Source of the DNA: Lusitaniella coriacea LEGE 07157
GTDB lineage: Bacteria > Cyanobacteriota > Cyanobacteriia > Cyanobacteriales > Spirulinaceae
Reading direction: 5' to 3'
Length of the DNA: 64,000 bases
NCBI RefSeq assembly: GCF_015207425.1
Contig: NZ_JADEWZ010000026.1
Span: 1 to 64,000, forward strand
Below the pieces are notes generated by a model. That model made no database searches, was not told the origin of the DNA, and saw nothing but the letters and a program-made list of their open reading frames with translations. This document shows positions 52,077 through 61,508 of the stretch, one piece after another. The position numbers and the translations under genes are program-made. Every line of letters starts with the position of its first letter. Positions within the stretch are counted from its first letter, which is position 1.

Positions 52077-52400
52077 ATGATGAATCATTTCCAAGCCGCA
52101 AAAGCACACTTTCTCCAATGCCACCAACATCCCATCAATCAGCTTTTTCACCATATTACAAATCTGTTCGCGATCGCGGCAATTTTTTGCATCTTCTACG
52201 ATTGGCGACTCACCGTCCTTTGCGTCGTTCTCACTCAAGTCTTTGCACTCAGCGGTCACATCTTCTTCGAGAAAAACGAACCGGCATTTAACAAGTATCC
52301 CGGAATTGTCATTCTCGTTTCCCTGTTGTGGTCTTTAGAAAACGGATTTGGATTGCGCCAAATTTTCTCAAAATCCCCCTCCTTTACCGAGAACCGATGA
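52077..52400 (+). CDS. Mpo1-like protein (DUF962)
   Basis: This is a 107-residue small membrane protein. The family motifs are HPINQLFHHITNLFAIAAI at the front and GHIFFEKNEPAFNKYPG. In yeast Mpo1 such His residues hold the iron of a fatty acid alpha-dioxygenase. Two to three hydrophobic segments are seen. Activity in this bacterium is inferred only from the fold motif. Confidence 0.8.
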   Translation: MMNHFQAAKAHFLQCHQHPINQLFHHITNLFAIAAIFCIFYDWRLTVLCVVLTQVFALSGHIFFEKNEPAFNKYPGIVILVSLLWSLENGFGLRQIFSKSPSFTENR

Positions 52401-52447
52401 CTTACGCCTAATGTGAATTAGAGTTACCGAACTCACTCACCTTATCT

Positions 52448-52534
52448 CCCCTCTCCCAGTCTTGGGAGAGGTCGGAACGCCTCTGAGGTTTCCTCAGAGG
52501 ACGCAAGCCGACCTTAAGGGGCTGGGGGAGAGGG
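52448..52534. repeat. Nested palindromic repeat element
   Basis: Three nested pairings are visible. CTCTCCCA (52451-52458) pairs with TGGGAGAG (52463-52470). GGTCGG (52470-52475) pairs with CCGACC (52508-52513). Within that, CCTCTGAGG (52480-52488) pairs with CCTCAGAGG (52492-52500). The outer CCCTCTCCCAG also pairs with CTGGGGGAGAGGG (52522-52534). It lies between two short genes and looks like a MITE-like or RNA-forming dispersed repeat of cyanobacterial spacers. Confidence 0.65.
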
Positions 52535-52589
52535 CTTTCAGGGCTTCTGGGTAATACGCATCAGACAGAACTTATAACCAAAAGGATAT

Positions 52590-53012
52590 ATGCAATATCG
52601 CGTGATTTACGATGGAAACTGCAACCTCTGTGTCACCTTCACCCAACTCCTCCAACAGTTCGACGGAGGAAAACAATTCGTTTACATTCCCATGCAAGAT
52701 AGCGAAACCCTCCAACAATGGGGAATTACCTCTCAAGATTGCGAAATGGGGATGATACTTCTCAATAATCAAACCCCTCCCAAAAAATGGCAAGGAAGCG
52801 ACGCAGCAGAAGAAATCGCACGTTTGTTGCCAATGGGTCAACTTTTCATCGACACCTATCGTGCAATCCCCGGAATGAAGTGGATGGGCGATCGCGCCTA
52901 CGAACAAATCCGCGATAATCGGTATAACTGGTTTGGTCGGCGTTCCTCCACCTACCACGCACCCTACTCCATCGGATGTGACCCTAATGGGAGACACGGA
53001 GAAGAGTATTGA
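52590..53012 (+). CDS. DCC family thiol-disulphide oxidoreductase-like protein (DUF393)
   Basis: This is a 140-residue protein. The D-x-x-C-x-x-C motif is present as YDGNCNLCVTF. A family-typical CPMAC-like loop is absent, but FVYIPMQDSETLQQWGI and AAEEIARLLPMGQ fit the fold. It is a probable thioredoxin-like cytosolic protein of unknown redox partner. It follows the palindromic repeat at 52448-52534. Confidence 0.85.
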   Translation: MQYRVIYDGNCNLCVTFTQLLQQFDGGKQFVYIPMQDSETLQQWGITSQDCEMGMILLNNQTPPKKWQGSDAAEEIARLLPMGQLFIDTYRAIPGMKWMGDRAYEQIRDNRYNWFGRRSSTYHAPYSIGCDPNGRHGEEY

Positions 53013-53103
53013 TAGCTCGATTCCAAACTCCTTGAAAAGCTACAAACTAGAAATAGCAAGCTTGTAGCTGATAGTTGACGGCTGATGGCTGAGTGCCATA
53101 ACT

Positions 53104-53523
53104 CTAACTCTGAAATAACTCAAACACCTGACGGCAAAAATGCTTGATTTTTTCAGCCACATCCGTTGCAGGTTGATAATTACCAACAATTTGCCAATTC
53201 TCCACAGTAGACAGCCGCCACGCTTCTCCCTGATGGTTAAACGCCGCCGTTTCCAACCCAATTAAGCGCTCCTGCTGCTCCACCGGGTCTTGATAGAATC
53301 GAATCTGCACCAAAATACTGCGACCCTGGAAGCGAGGACTCCAACCCGGAAAATGAAAGCCAATATCAATTGAATCGGGATCGACCCATTCTCGCGTATC
53401 CGGGTCATTTCGCCAAGGTTTGAGGTCTGCTTTCGCATCGGGAAATTCAGACCGAAACAAATTAACCACTGCCGCAATTTTAGTCGCAATCTGTATTCCT
53501 TTCGCCTGTTCTGCTGCGTTCAC
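53104..53523 (-). CDS. Conserved hypothetical protein
   Basis: I do not recognise a domain in this 139-residue protein. It has a predicted helix (EQAKGIQIATKIAAVVNLF), then WVDPDSIDIGFHFPGWSPRF, and SILVQIRFYQDPVEQQERLI. A final helix (EKIKHFCRQVFELFQ) follows. The codon use looks like its neighbours, and the chain reads like a compact soluble protein. It converges on the DCC gene. Confidence 0.6.
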   Translation of the reverse strand: MNAAEQAKGIQIATKIAAVVNLFRSEFPDAKADLKPWRNDPDTREWVDPDSIDIGFHFPGWSPRFQGRSILVQIRFYQDPVEQQERLIGLETAAFNHQGEAWRLSTVENWQIVGNYQPATDVAEKIKHFCRQVFELFQS

Positions 53524-53829
53524 GCCCTCTCTCCTTTCTATCGTTAACCGCCATTTAAGTCCAATTCAAATTGATTCAAGCCAATCTACATCCAAAATTG
53601 GGTATTCCTCACACCCCCACACCCTTTCCTCAATGTCGAACAGCTTAATTATTTAGGATACACTTGCAACCAATCTGCTCGATTCTTTACGGTTTGGGAA
53701 AATCCTCTTCCAACTCTCCCTCAGTTTTGCTCAACCCCACCCTCACTTCCTCCTAAGCCTTCATTAAATTTTGCGCGATCGACTATGCTAGTGGATAGGG
53801 AATCCTCGCCGACCAGAAGGTGATACGCA
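53524..53829. other. Intergenic spacer upstream of ccmO, no gene seen
   Basis: These 306 bp contain no coding region I can support. Part is Ser/Pro-rich if translated, but no frame is convincing. The promoter of ccmO is expected here. I cannot identify a regulatory site with confidence. Confidence 0.45.
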
Positions 53830-54720
53830 ATGTCTAGAATGGAAGTTCGAGCTAATTTATCTGCGCGTCAAGCACAATTGAGGCAGCAGCAACTCAGTGG
53901 AGAAAGCGCACTCGGTTTAGTCTCCACCCGAAGTTTCCCCGCCATTGTCGGTACCGCAGACATGATGCTCAAATCCGCAGAAGTCACCTTAGTCGGCTAC
54001 GAAAAAATTGGCGGAGGATACTGTACCGCAATTGTTCGCGGAAAAACCGCAGATGTTCGCCTCGCCGTGGAAGAAGGCGCTCGCACCGCAGAACAGTTCG
54101 GACAATTAATCTCTAAAATGGTTCTAGCGCGTCCCATGCAGAACCTAGAAGCCGTGTTTCCCATCGGCAAGTATTTGGCACACATTGCTCAAGAACAGCA
54201 AAGCTACAGTCGCCTCAGCAATCAATCCCTCGGTTTGCTCGAAACGCGCGGTTTCCCCGCAATGGTGGGTGCAGCCGATGCAATGCTCAAATCCGCAGAC
54301 GTACAACTCGCTTCCTACGAAACTATTGGAGATGGATTGTGTACTGCCATCATTCGCGGTTCTGTGTCCAATGTCGCCATTGCAGTCGAAGCGGGAATGT
54401 ACGAAGCCGAACGCATCGGAGAACTCAACGCCGTTATGGTCATTCCCCGACCCCTCGAAGACCTCGAACACACGCTTCCCGTTGCCAGTTGTTGGCTGGA
54501 CAAACCCGAACCCTTACCAATCCTCCTCTCCAAAACAGAGGAGAAAAAACAAGAAGAATTGGTGGAATTGCCAGAATTGGAAAAAGTGCCTCTCTCTTTG
54601 GAAGAAGCGAAGGAAGAGAAGTTGGAGGAAATGTCTCTTTCTATGGAAGAGGTGAAAGAAGAAGAATTTCAAGAAATATCCTCTCCCTCGGAAGAAGATA
54701 AGGAAGAATTAGATTGGTAG
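53830..54720 (+). CDS. ccmO: Carboxysome shell protein CcmO
   Basis: The 296-residue protein has two tandem bacterial-microcompartment (BMC) domains at about 28-111 (LGLVSTRSFPAIVGTADMML) and 134-217 (LGLLETRGFPAMVGAADAML). Double-BMC proteins of this type form the trimeric shell tiles of beta-carboxysomes that concentrate CO2 around RuBisCO. After residue 224 comes a strongly acidic tail (about 70 residues rich in Glu, with LSLEEAKEEKLEEM-like repeats), which is longer than in textbook CcmO. No other ccm gene lies nearby. Confidence 0.93.
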   Translation: MSRMEVRANLSARQAQLRQQQLSGESALGLVSTRSFPAIVGTADMMLKSAEVTLVGYEKIGGGYCTAIVRGKTADVRLAVEEGARTAEQFGQLISKMVLARPMQNLEAVFPIGKYLAHIAQEQQSYSRLSNQSLGLLETRGFPAMVGAADAMLKSADVQLASYETIGDGLCTAIIRGSVSNVAIAVEAGMYEAERIGELNAVMVIPRPLEDLEHTLPVASCWLDKPEPLPILLSKTEEKKQEELVELPELEKVPLSLEEAKEEKLEEMSLSMEEVKEEEFQEISSPSEEDKEELDW

Positions 54721-54859
54721 AAAAACTTCTTGCTAAAGATTTTGTTGGGTTTCGCTCTCGCTCAACACCAACCTACGGAAACACCAAAGTTTAAAAATTA
54801 TTTCTTGCCGATCGATTTTTTGTCTTGTACAAACCGAGCGCGCGTTCTTTCTCTTTATT

Positions 54860-55738
54860 TCAAAACTCGTTTTGTCTCCAATCTTCCAAGACCTCAGAAT
54901 AATCTCCCGTTGCACCCGCATTTTGCAGCAATTGCATCATTTCTATCTTTCCGCTTCGTGCGGCAAAAAATAAAGCCGTTTGACCGTTTTCAGTTCTGAA
55001 ATTCACATCTATTCCCGTTTGAAGCAATACGTTGGCGATATCTAAACAGTTGCTCTCTGCCGCTATCATGAGCGGAGTTGCACCATTAACTAATAAGTCA
55101 GGATTGGCACCTGCTTCAATCAGGAGAGTAACCATTTCTGTGTACCTCCTTACAATGGCTTCTGCTAAAGGAGTATAGCTATCATTTTCAGCAGGAGTAT
55201 TCGGGTCAGCACCAAGTTCTAATAATACGCGAGCGACATCTATTGCATAATTGGAAACCGATATATAGAGCGGTGTTTCTCCGTTTTCATCAAACACATT
55301 AATATTTGCTCCCTTGACAATTAATTCTCGAATTGTTTGAATCTCTCCTCGAACGACAGCCGCTATCAAACTACTGAGAAGTGGATCGTCTCGTCTTGCC
55401 TTGAGCAGGAGTCCACGAGGAAGTTCGGCTTCCGCATATTGTTTTTGCTGTAAATCAGTCGTCAGCGGAAGTAGATATTCAAAGATATCTTTGTGACCTC
55501 TTTGTGCCGCAAAAACTAAGGCTGTTTCCCCTGTTTCGCGATTGACAGCATTAGCCAGCGCACCAGCTTCGAGCAAAATTTTGACAAGTTGGAGATTTCC
55601 GGTATAAGCAGCAAGCATTAAAGACGTTTCCCCTGTTTCACGATTAACAGCATTAACGTTTGCTCCTTTGTTAATTAAATTTTTAATTAATTCAATGTCT
55701 TCTCTTGCTATCGCAGTTTCTAAAGCACTGTTTTCCAT
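54860..55738 (-). CDS. Ankyrin repeat protein
   Basis: The 292-residue protein is built almost entirely of ankyrin repeats. Typical units are INKGANVNAVNRETGETSLM, LEAGALANAVNRETGETALV, LIVKGANINVFDENGETPLY, LLELGADPNTPAENDSYTPL, and LLQTGIDVNFRTENGQTALF. There is an internal non-repeat part around residues 95-130. It probably mediates protein-protein contacts. Ligand unknown. Confidence 0.9.
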   Translation of the reverse strand: MENSALETAIAREDIELIKNLINKGANVNAVNRETGETSLMLAAYTGNLQLVKILLEAGALANAVNRETGETALVFAAQRGHKDIFEYLLPLTTDLQQKQYAEAELPRGLLLKARRDDPLLSSLIAAVVRGEIQTIRELIVKGANINVFDENGETPLYISVSNYAIDVARVLLELGADPNTPAENDSYTPLAEAIVRRYTEMVTLLIEAGANPDLLVNGATPLMIAAESNCLDIANVLLQTGIDVNFRTENGQTALFFAARSGKIEMMQLLQNAGATGDYSEVLEDWRQNEF

Positions 55739-55956
55739 GAAAAGCGAGTTGAGATGGGTTCATGCAGCGCGATCGCGCACATTTATAATTATCGCGCAGG
55801 TACAAGACCTTGAATCAAACATCAAAACCATTGATGCCAAAGCACTAAACAATTCGGCTTTGCGAGATCGCGCGCGTCTCTTGACAGAAAACTAACCCTT
55901 TGCGTCACAATGAAGAAAAGTAAATTTTTCTATCTTTTCTTAAAAAATTCCGACCT

Positions 55957-57210
55957 ATGGCGCTGGAACAGCTAACGAAGACGACGAACCCCAAACCCCA
56001 AGACCTAGATTGCGATCTGGTTATTGTTGGAGGCGGCATTGTAGGGGCAACCTTGGCGTGTAGTTTGAAAGGGCCGGGGTTGCAAGTGATATTAATTGAG
56101 GCAAAAACTTTAGAAGCGGCAGCCACTCGCCCACAAGCTTATGCCCTATCCTTACTTTCCGGTCGAATTTTTGAGGGAATTGGCGTGTGGGACGACATTT
56201 TGCCGAAAATATCCCAATACCATTCCATTCAGCTTTCCGATGCGGATTATCCCCATATCCTGCAATTCCAACCCGAAGATTTAGGCACAGATGCGCTCGG
56301 TTATGTGGCGGAACACGGCGTAGTGCTGCGGGCATTACAAAAAAGTCTTGCGGATTGCCCCAATATTCGTTGGTTGTGTCCGGCGGAGGTTGTGGGGATT
56401 GAGGATGGCGCGTCGGCGGTTGCAATTCGCGTCAAAATGGGGGCGGAGGAACGACAAGTGCGTGCAAAATTACTCGTAGGGGCAGATGGCGCGCGATCGC
56501 GCGTTCGCCATTGGGCAGACATTAAAACCCGTGGCTGGAAGTATTGGCAGTCCTGCGTTACCTTCAAAATTCAGCACGAAGCCCCTCGCAACGATATCGC
56601 CTTCGAGCGGTTTTGGTATAGCGGCCCGATGGGCGTATTGCCCCTCCCCGGTAATCGCTGCCAAATCGTCTGGACGGCTCCTCACGCAGACGCAAAAGCC
56701 CTTCAAGCTCTTAACGAGGAAGAATTCATTGCCCAACTCGAAGGCAGGACAGGAGGCGTGCTAGGCTCCTTAAAACTGGTCAGCGATCGCGTTCTCTTTC
56801 CCGTACAGTTGATGCAGTGCGATCGTTACATTCAATCTCGACTCGCCCTAATTGGCGATGCCGCCCACTGCTGTCACCCCGTTGGCGGTCAAGGACTCAA
56901 CCTCGGCATCCGCGATGCCGCCGCGATCGCGCAAATCCTCCAAGAAGCCCAACACCAAGGGGAAGACATTGGCAAACACCAAATTCTCAAACGCTACGAA
57001 CGCTGGCGCAAGGGAGAAAATCTAACTATTCTCGGCTTTACCGATTTACTCGATCGAATGTTCTCCAATCGTTGGTTTCCTTTGGTTGTCAGTCGCCGCC
57101 TAGGATTATGGCTATTGGCTAATATTCGTCCTTTGAAAATTTATGCCCTACAACTCATGACGGGTTTGAGGGGACGTATGCCGAAACTTGTAACCTCTAA
57201 TAAGGATTAA
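55957..57210 (+). CDS. FAD-dependent hydroxylase (UbiH/VisC family)
   Basis: This 417-residue flavin monooxygenase is of the kind that hydroxylates quinone precursors in cyanobacteria and plants. The FAD dinucleotide motif is LVIVGGGIVGATLACSL, the second Gly-Asp motif is LLVGADGARSRVRHWA, and the FAD-ribityl motif is ALIGDAAHCCHPVGGQGLNL. The length suits the family. A role in plastoquinone or phylloquinone-type synthesis is likely but not proven. Confidence 0.9.
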   Translation: MALEQLTKTTNPKPQDLDCDLVIVGGGIVGATLACSLKGPGLQVILIEAKTLEAAATRPQAYALSLLSGRIFEGIGVWDDILPKISQYHSIQLSDADYPHILQFQPEDLGTDALGYVAEHGVVLRALQKSLADCPNIRWLCPAEVVGIEDGASAVAIRVKMGAEERQVRAKLLVGADGARSRVRHWADIKTRGWKYWQSCVTFKIQHEAPRNDIAFERFWYSGPMGVLPLPGNRCQIVWTAPHADAKALQALNEEEFIAQLEGRTGGVLGSLKLVSDRVLFPVQLMQCDRYIQSRLALIGDAAHCCHPVGGQGLNLGIRDAAAIAQILQEAQHQGEDIGKHQILKRYERWRKGENLTILGFTDLLDRMFSNRWFPLVVSRRLGLWLLANIRPLKIYALQLMTGLRGRMPKLVTSNKD

Positions 57211-57300
57211 ACGAGCGTTCAGCCTTCAGCTTCTGGATATAGCGTTTTCCCAGCTTATGAGGTACTTGTTTTTCCCTGTCTTGGTTCGCGTTCTCAAGTC

Positions 57301-57360
57301 CGTGTCTCCGCGTCTCCCCGTCTCCGTGTCTCCGTGTCTCCGTGTCTCCCCGTCTCCCCC
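57301..57360. repeat. CGTGTCTC / CCGTCTCC tandem repeat
   Basis: The 60 bp consist of roughly seven units of about 8 bp based on CGTGTCTC and CCGTCTCC. It is followed at 57361 by GGTCACTGAGCGTGTCGAAG, another dispersed motif known to me from cyanobacterial spacers. Related shorter blocks are at 28984-29022 and 52020-52046, on the opposite strand. Confidence 0.7.
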
Positions 57361-57418
57361 GGTCACTGAGCGTGTCGAAGTGCCGTGTCAGTCCTCACTG
57401 AGAGCATTCAACCGGATT

Positions 57419-58522
57419 TCACATCGCCTTGTCTTCCTCCAGGATGCGCAAACTCCCCGGAGACAGTCTAACCTGTACGTTTTTTCCCGCCGCCACGGCG
57501 AGATCGCTGCGAGTTAAGTTTTGTCGGCGCACAACAATCGTGCTTTGGGGGGTTAGGCGCACGACAAAGCGAGTGTCTGTTCCTAAATAAACGATCTCTT
57601 CTACGGTTCCGCGAATGCAATGGTCTTTAACCGCATCTAGAGGGTAGAGCATTGCCTTTTCCGGGCGAATAATTAAAGTAACCTGCGTTCCAATGGGGAG
57701 TTCGCGGTCGCGCGCGACATTCAATAGCAACGTATTGTCTACCAGGACAGAAGTAATGCCATCTTGGTGTTGCTGTACTTGTCCGGAAAGAAAATTGGTT
57801 TCCCCAATAAAATCCGCCACAAACCGCGATCGCGGTTCTTCATAAATATCCGTTGGCGTTCCCACTTGCAGCACCTTCCCGGCATTTAACACCGCAATGC
57901 GGTCGGACATAGTAAGGGCTTCCCCTTGATCGTGCGTCACAAAAATAAAGGTAATGCCAAGCTGCTGTTGCATATGCTTGAGTTCGATTTGCATCTCCTT
58001 GCGCAACTTCAAATCTAACGCCGCTAGGGGTTCGTCAAACAGCAGGACTTGGGGTTTCTTCACCAAAGCTCGTGCCAAGGCAACGCGCTGTTGCTGACCG
58101 CCAGAGAGCTGACGAGGACGGCGATTTTCCATCCCATTCAGCTTCACCATCGCCAAAGCTTCCCCCACGCGGGAGCGAATTTCTTGCTTGGGAACCTGTT
58201 CCATCTGCAAACCAAACGCCACATTATCCGCCACTGTCAGGTGCGGAAACAGGGCGTAGTTTTGGAAGACCGTATTCACCGGACGGTGGAACGGAGGGCG
58301 ATCGCGCATCGGTTCGCCGTGAATAAAAATTTCTCCCGACGTGGGCAACTCAAAGCCTGCAATCATTCGCAAAAGCGTTGTTTTCCCGCATCCCGAAGGG
58401 CCCAAAAGCGAAAAAAATTCTCCCTGAGCAATGGGAAGATCGATCCGATCCACAGCGAGAAAATCCCGTTTGTTTTTCCCGCTAAAGCGTTTAGAAATAT
58501 TTTTAAGTTCGACTGCGTGCAT
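57419..58522 (-). CDS. potA: Spermidine/putrescine ABC transporter ATP-binding protein PotA
   Basis: From the ATG at 58522 the protein is 367 residues. Walker A GPSGCGKTTLLRMIAG, Q-loop FQNYALFPH, signature LSGGQQQRVALARAL, Walker B LLFDEPLAALD and H-loop FVTHDQGEAL are present. The C-terminal TOBE-like region (VTLIIRPEKAMLYP) belongs to polyamine and maltose-type importers. It is last in the operon potB-potC-potD-potA, 52 bp after potD. Confidence 0.92.
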   Translation of the reverse strand: MHAVELKNISKRFSGKNKRDFLAVDRIDLPIAQGEFFSLLGPSGCGKTTLLRMIAGFELPTSGEIFIHGEPMRDRPPFHRPVNTVFQNYALFPHLTVADNVAFGLQMEQVPKQEIRSRVGEALAMVKLNGMENRRPRQLSGGQQQRVALARALVKKPQVLLFDEPLAALDLKLRKEMQIELKHMQQQLGITFIFVTHDQGEALTMSDRIAVLNAGKVLQVGTPTDIYEEPRSRFVADFIGETNFLSGQVQQHQDGITSVLVDNTLLLNVARDRELPIGTQVTLIIRPEKAMLYPLDAVKDHCIRGTVEEIVYLGTDTRFVVRLTPQSTIVVRRQNLTRSDLAVAAGKNVQVRLSPGSLRILEEDKAM

Positions 58523-58574
58523 TGTTTTCGTCCGACACTCGCGGAAATTCGTAGATAACAACCCCAAAAAACTG

Positions 58575-59648
58575 CTACCACATACTCACTTTCAACTCAG
58601 TCCAAGCATCATCGTAAAGACTGATTTTTTTACCCACATCGCTAGCATACTGGAGATGCGCGAAAATATCCGGCGTTGGGTAAATGGCAGGATTCTCTAA
58701 GTCTTCCGGTTCGATTAACCCCTGGTCGATCGCGGCTTGGTTTGGCGTTCCATACTTAATATAATTCGAGATTTTCGCGCCAATTTCTGGTTTGAGGATA
58801 AAGTTAATGAATTTTTCCGCCAATTCCTTGTGGGGTGCATTTTTAGGAATCGCTAAATTATCCGTCCAAACGATCGAGCCTTCCTTGGGGATGACGTAGC
58901 GCAAATTTTCATTCTCCTCCATCACCTGGAAAACATCGCCACTCCACTCTACCGCCAAATCCACCTCTCCTTGATCCAGTAAGGTTTGTCCGGTATCCGG
59001 GGCAAAAACCGCGATCGTCTCCTTGTGGCGCACGAGGTAGTCTTTCGCGATTTCGATCTCCTCCGGATTTATGGTGTTGGGATTGTAGCCCAAATAAATT
59101 AACGTTACGCCTAAGACCGCACGCAAATCTTCCATTAAAGCCACGCGATCGGTATATTTTGGATCGAAGATCGCCGCCCAACTGTCAATCTCTCCTCCAG
59201 TTTTCTCAATGTTGTAACCAATTCCTATCGTTCCCCACTGATAGGGAACGCTGTATTCATTTTGGGGATCGAAGGGAGGGTGACTAAACTTCGGATCGAC
59301 ATTTTTGAGATTGGGAATATTCTCAAGATCGAGCTTTTCAAGTAAGCCCTCCTTCATCATAATTTCTACATAATCGCTCGTGGGCGCAATGATGTCGTAT
59401 CCAGGATTGCCGGGACGAATTTTAGCAAAGAGAGACTCATTGCTGTCAAAAGTGTCGTATTTAATCTCGACTCCAAACTCTTTCTCAAATTCATCGAGAA
59501 CCTCCGGATCGATGTAATCCGTCCAGTTATAAATACTCAAAATTCTTTCACCACTGCGCTCTACACCATTGGGATTAATTGCCGTACAGCCAATGGGGAG
59601 AATCGCACTAACCAAGAAGAGGAGGAAGAAAATTAACAGGCGTTTCAT
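58575..59648 (-). CDS. potD: Spermidine/putrescine ABC transporter substrate-binding lipoprotein PotD
   Basis: The 357-residue exported protein has a lipoprotein signal (LLIFFLLFLVSAILPIGCTA). Family motifs are LSIYNWTDYIDPEVLDEFEK, VEIKYDTFDSNESLFAKIRP, YDIIAPTSDYVEIM and VPYQWGTIGIGYN. The C-terminal region DNLAIPKNAPHKELAEKF also fits. It probably captures spermidine or putrescine in the periplasm and passes it to the PotBC permeases upstream. Confidence 0.92.
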   Translation of the reverse strand: MKRLLIFFLLFLVSAILPIGCTAINPNGVERSGERILSIYNWTDYIDPEVLDEFEKEFGVEIKYDTFDSNESLFAKIRPGNPGYDIIAPTSDYVEIMMKEGLLEKLDLENIPNLKNVDPKFSHPPFDPQNEYSVPYQWGTIGIGYNIEKTGGEIDSWAAIFDPKYTDRVALMEDLRAVLGVTLIYLGYNPNTINPEEIEIAKDYLVRHKETIAVFAPDTGQTLLDQGEVDLAVEWSGDVFQVMEENENLRYVIPKEGSIVWTDNLAIPKNAPHKELAEKFINFILKPEIGAKISNYIKYGTPNQAAIDQGLIEPEDLENPAIYPTPDIFAHLQYASDVGKKISLYDDAWTELKVSMW

Positions 59649-59742
59649 CGCTTATAGTCTCAGCGCACATCCCAAAGATCGATCGAAGAAATCTGCCATT
59701 TAATATAACAGCCCTGACGAACTTGTTGAATTTTAGCTTTTC

Positions 59743-60621
59743 TCATGCCGAATCGCTCTGGCGACGCTGGGCGGCGAGGGAAGAAAGCACCAACGTTAAA
59801 GACACAAGCAGCATGAGGGTTGAAATGGCATTAATAGTTGGCGGTACGGGTTTTTTCACCAAACCATAAACGAAGAGGGGTAATGTGGTCGAACCCACCC
59901 CTGCGGTGAAGAAGGTAATCACAAAATCATCTAGAGAGAGGGTAAACGCCAGCAAAGCGCCGCTTAAAATAGCAGGAGCAATTAAAGGGAGGGTAATGCG
60001 GCGCAGCGTTCGCCATTCATTTGCTCCCAAATCGAGGGCTGCTTCTTCCAAGGCGGGATCGAGTTCTGCGATTCTCCCGCGAACCGTAACCGCAACAAAG
60101 GAAATATTAAATGCCACGTGACCGATGATAATCGTGGGCAAACCAAGGACGAGATAGATTCCCGTTAAATTCTCAATCGCCTCGAAGATCAGGCTAAAAA
60201 ACACGAGCAATGATACGCCCATTGTGATATCTGGAATCACAATCGGGAGGAAGAGAAGGGCTTCTAGGAGGGATCTTCCGCGAAATCGATAGCGTTCGAT
60301 CGCGATCGCGATCGCGGTTCCCAAAATTGTTGCTAAAATCGTTGAAATCACCCCGACAATCATACTGTTGGCGAACGCACTCCAGATCAAATCCGGCGTA
60401 ACGCTCTCCCCTCCGGCATCAAATCCCCCAATCAGCAAGCTGCGATACCACTCCAGCGTAAACCCTCGCCACACTGCATTCGATCGCGAATTGTTGAAAG
60501 AGTAAGCAATTAAAACAACAATTGGAACATAGAGGAAAATCAGCCCAAAAATGGAAATCGCCCATAGGGATGCTCTTCCTCCATAACGAATCCATAAATC
60601 TGTTTTGTTGGTTTTAGTCAT
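59743..60621 (-). CDS. potC: Spermidine/putrescine ABC transporter permease PotC
   Basis: This is a 292-residue integral membrane protein with six hydrophobic helices. The EAA loop with conserved Gly is visible as LDPALEEAALDLGANEWRTL. The opening LWAISIFGLIFLYVPIVVLI and the SLDDFVITFFTAGVGSTTLP segment are typical of PotC. It follows potB after 5 bp. Confidence 0.93.
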   Translation of the reverse strand: MTKTNKTDLWIRYGGRASLWAISIFGLIFLYVPIVVLIAYSFNNSRSNAVWRGFTLEWYRSLLIGGFDAGGESVTPDLIWSAFANSMIVGVISTILATILGTAIAIAIERYRFRGRSLLEALLFLPIVIPDITMGVSLLVFFSLIFEAIENLTGIYLVLGLPTIIIGHVAFNISFVAVTVRGRIAELDPALEEAALDLGANEWRTLRRITLPLIAPAILSGALLAFTLSLDDFVITFFTAGVGSTTLPLFVYGLVKKPVPPTINAISTLMLLVSLTLVLSSLAAQRRQSDSA

Positions 60622-60626
60622 AGTTC

Positions 60627-61508
60627 CTAATCATCCTCAGACACTCGGAAATACAGCCATACGGGAATTAAAACCGCAGCCATCATCAGAATTGACAGGA
60701 CTGAACCAAAGGGTTCGTTACGCGCCCGCAGGAATTGATCTTGAATCACATTACCAATCATTAACCCCTTCGCCCCTCCCAAAATATCAGGAGTGATAAA
60801 AGCGCCCACAGAGGGGATAAACACCAGAAGAGAACCCGAAATAATGCCTCGCATCGTTAAAGGTAGAACAACGCGAAAAAACACGCGCAAGTCGTTTCCT
60901 CCTAAATCTTGTCCCGCTTCAACCAAAGAAAAATCAAATCGTTCGAGCGTGGCATATAACGGAAGAATCATAAAAGGTAAATAGCCATAAATCAAACCCA
61001 AAATAACCGCAAAAGGCGTGAAAACGAGTTTTAGGGGTTCGTCAATAATATGCAAACTTTGCAGAATAACATTCACAACGCCTTCTTTGCGTAGGATGAT
61101 AATCCAGGCATAAGTTCTGACTAAAAAGTTCGTCCAAAAAGGAATAATCACCAACAGGAGCAAAACGCTGCGCCAGCGAGGGGGGCGCGTCGCGATAAAA
61201 AAGGCAATGGGATACCCGATGAGCAAGCAGGCTACCGTGGTGAGAAGGGCAAGGAAAATTGAACGCCACAGAACAACCCAGTAAACTCCTTTACTCAATC
61301 GCTGATAGTTTTCGAGGCTGAATTGCCAGAGTACGCCGCCGTAAGTTCCCCTCTCCAAAAAGCTATAGAGCAAGACGATGAGAAGCGGGGCGACAAAAAA
61401 GAGAAGTAGCCAAGCGGTTCCCGGCAATAAGAGTAGGGTAAGTATCTTTCGCTTGCGCGTTTCGAGATTAGAAGGGTTTTTTTGCTCTGAGGGCTGCCCA
61501 ACAGTCAT
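60627..61508 (-). CDS. potB: Spermidine/putrescine ABC transporter permease PotB
   Basis: The 293-residue permease has six hydrophobic helices and the EAA loop LVEAGQDLGGNDLRVFFRVV. The front KILTLLLLPGTAWLLLFFVA and IPFWTNFLVRTYAWIIILRK are typical of PotB. It is the first gene of the operon, with the other three close behind on the same strand. Its ATG at 61508 is well placed after a 383-bp spacer. Confidence 0.93.
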   Translation of the reverse strand: MTVGQPSEQKNPSNLETRKRKILTLLLLPGTAWLLLFFVAPLLIVLLYSFLERGTYGGVLWQFSLENYQRLSKGVYWVVLWRSIFLALLTTVACLLIGYPIAFFIATRPPRWRSVLLLLVIIPFWTNFLVRTYAWIIILRKEGVVNVILQSLHIIDEPLKLVFTPFAVILGLIYGYLPFMILPLYATLERFDFSLVEAGQDLGGNDLRVFFRVVLPLTMRGIISGSLLVFIPSVGAFITPDILGGAKGLMIGNVIQDQFLRARNEPFGSVLSILMMAAVLIPVWLYFRVSEDD

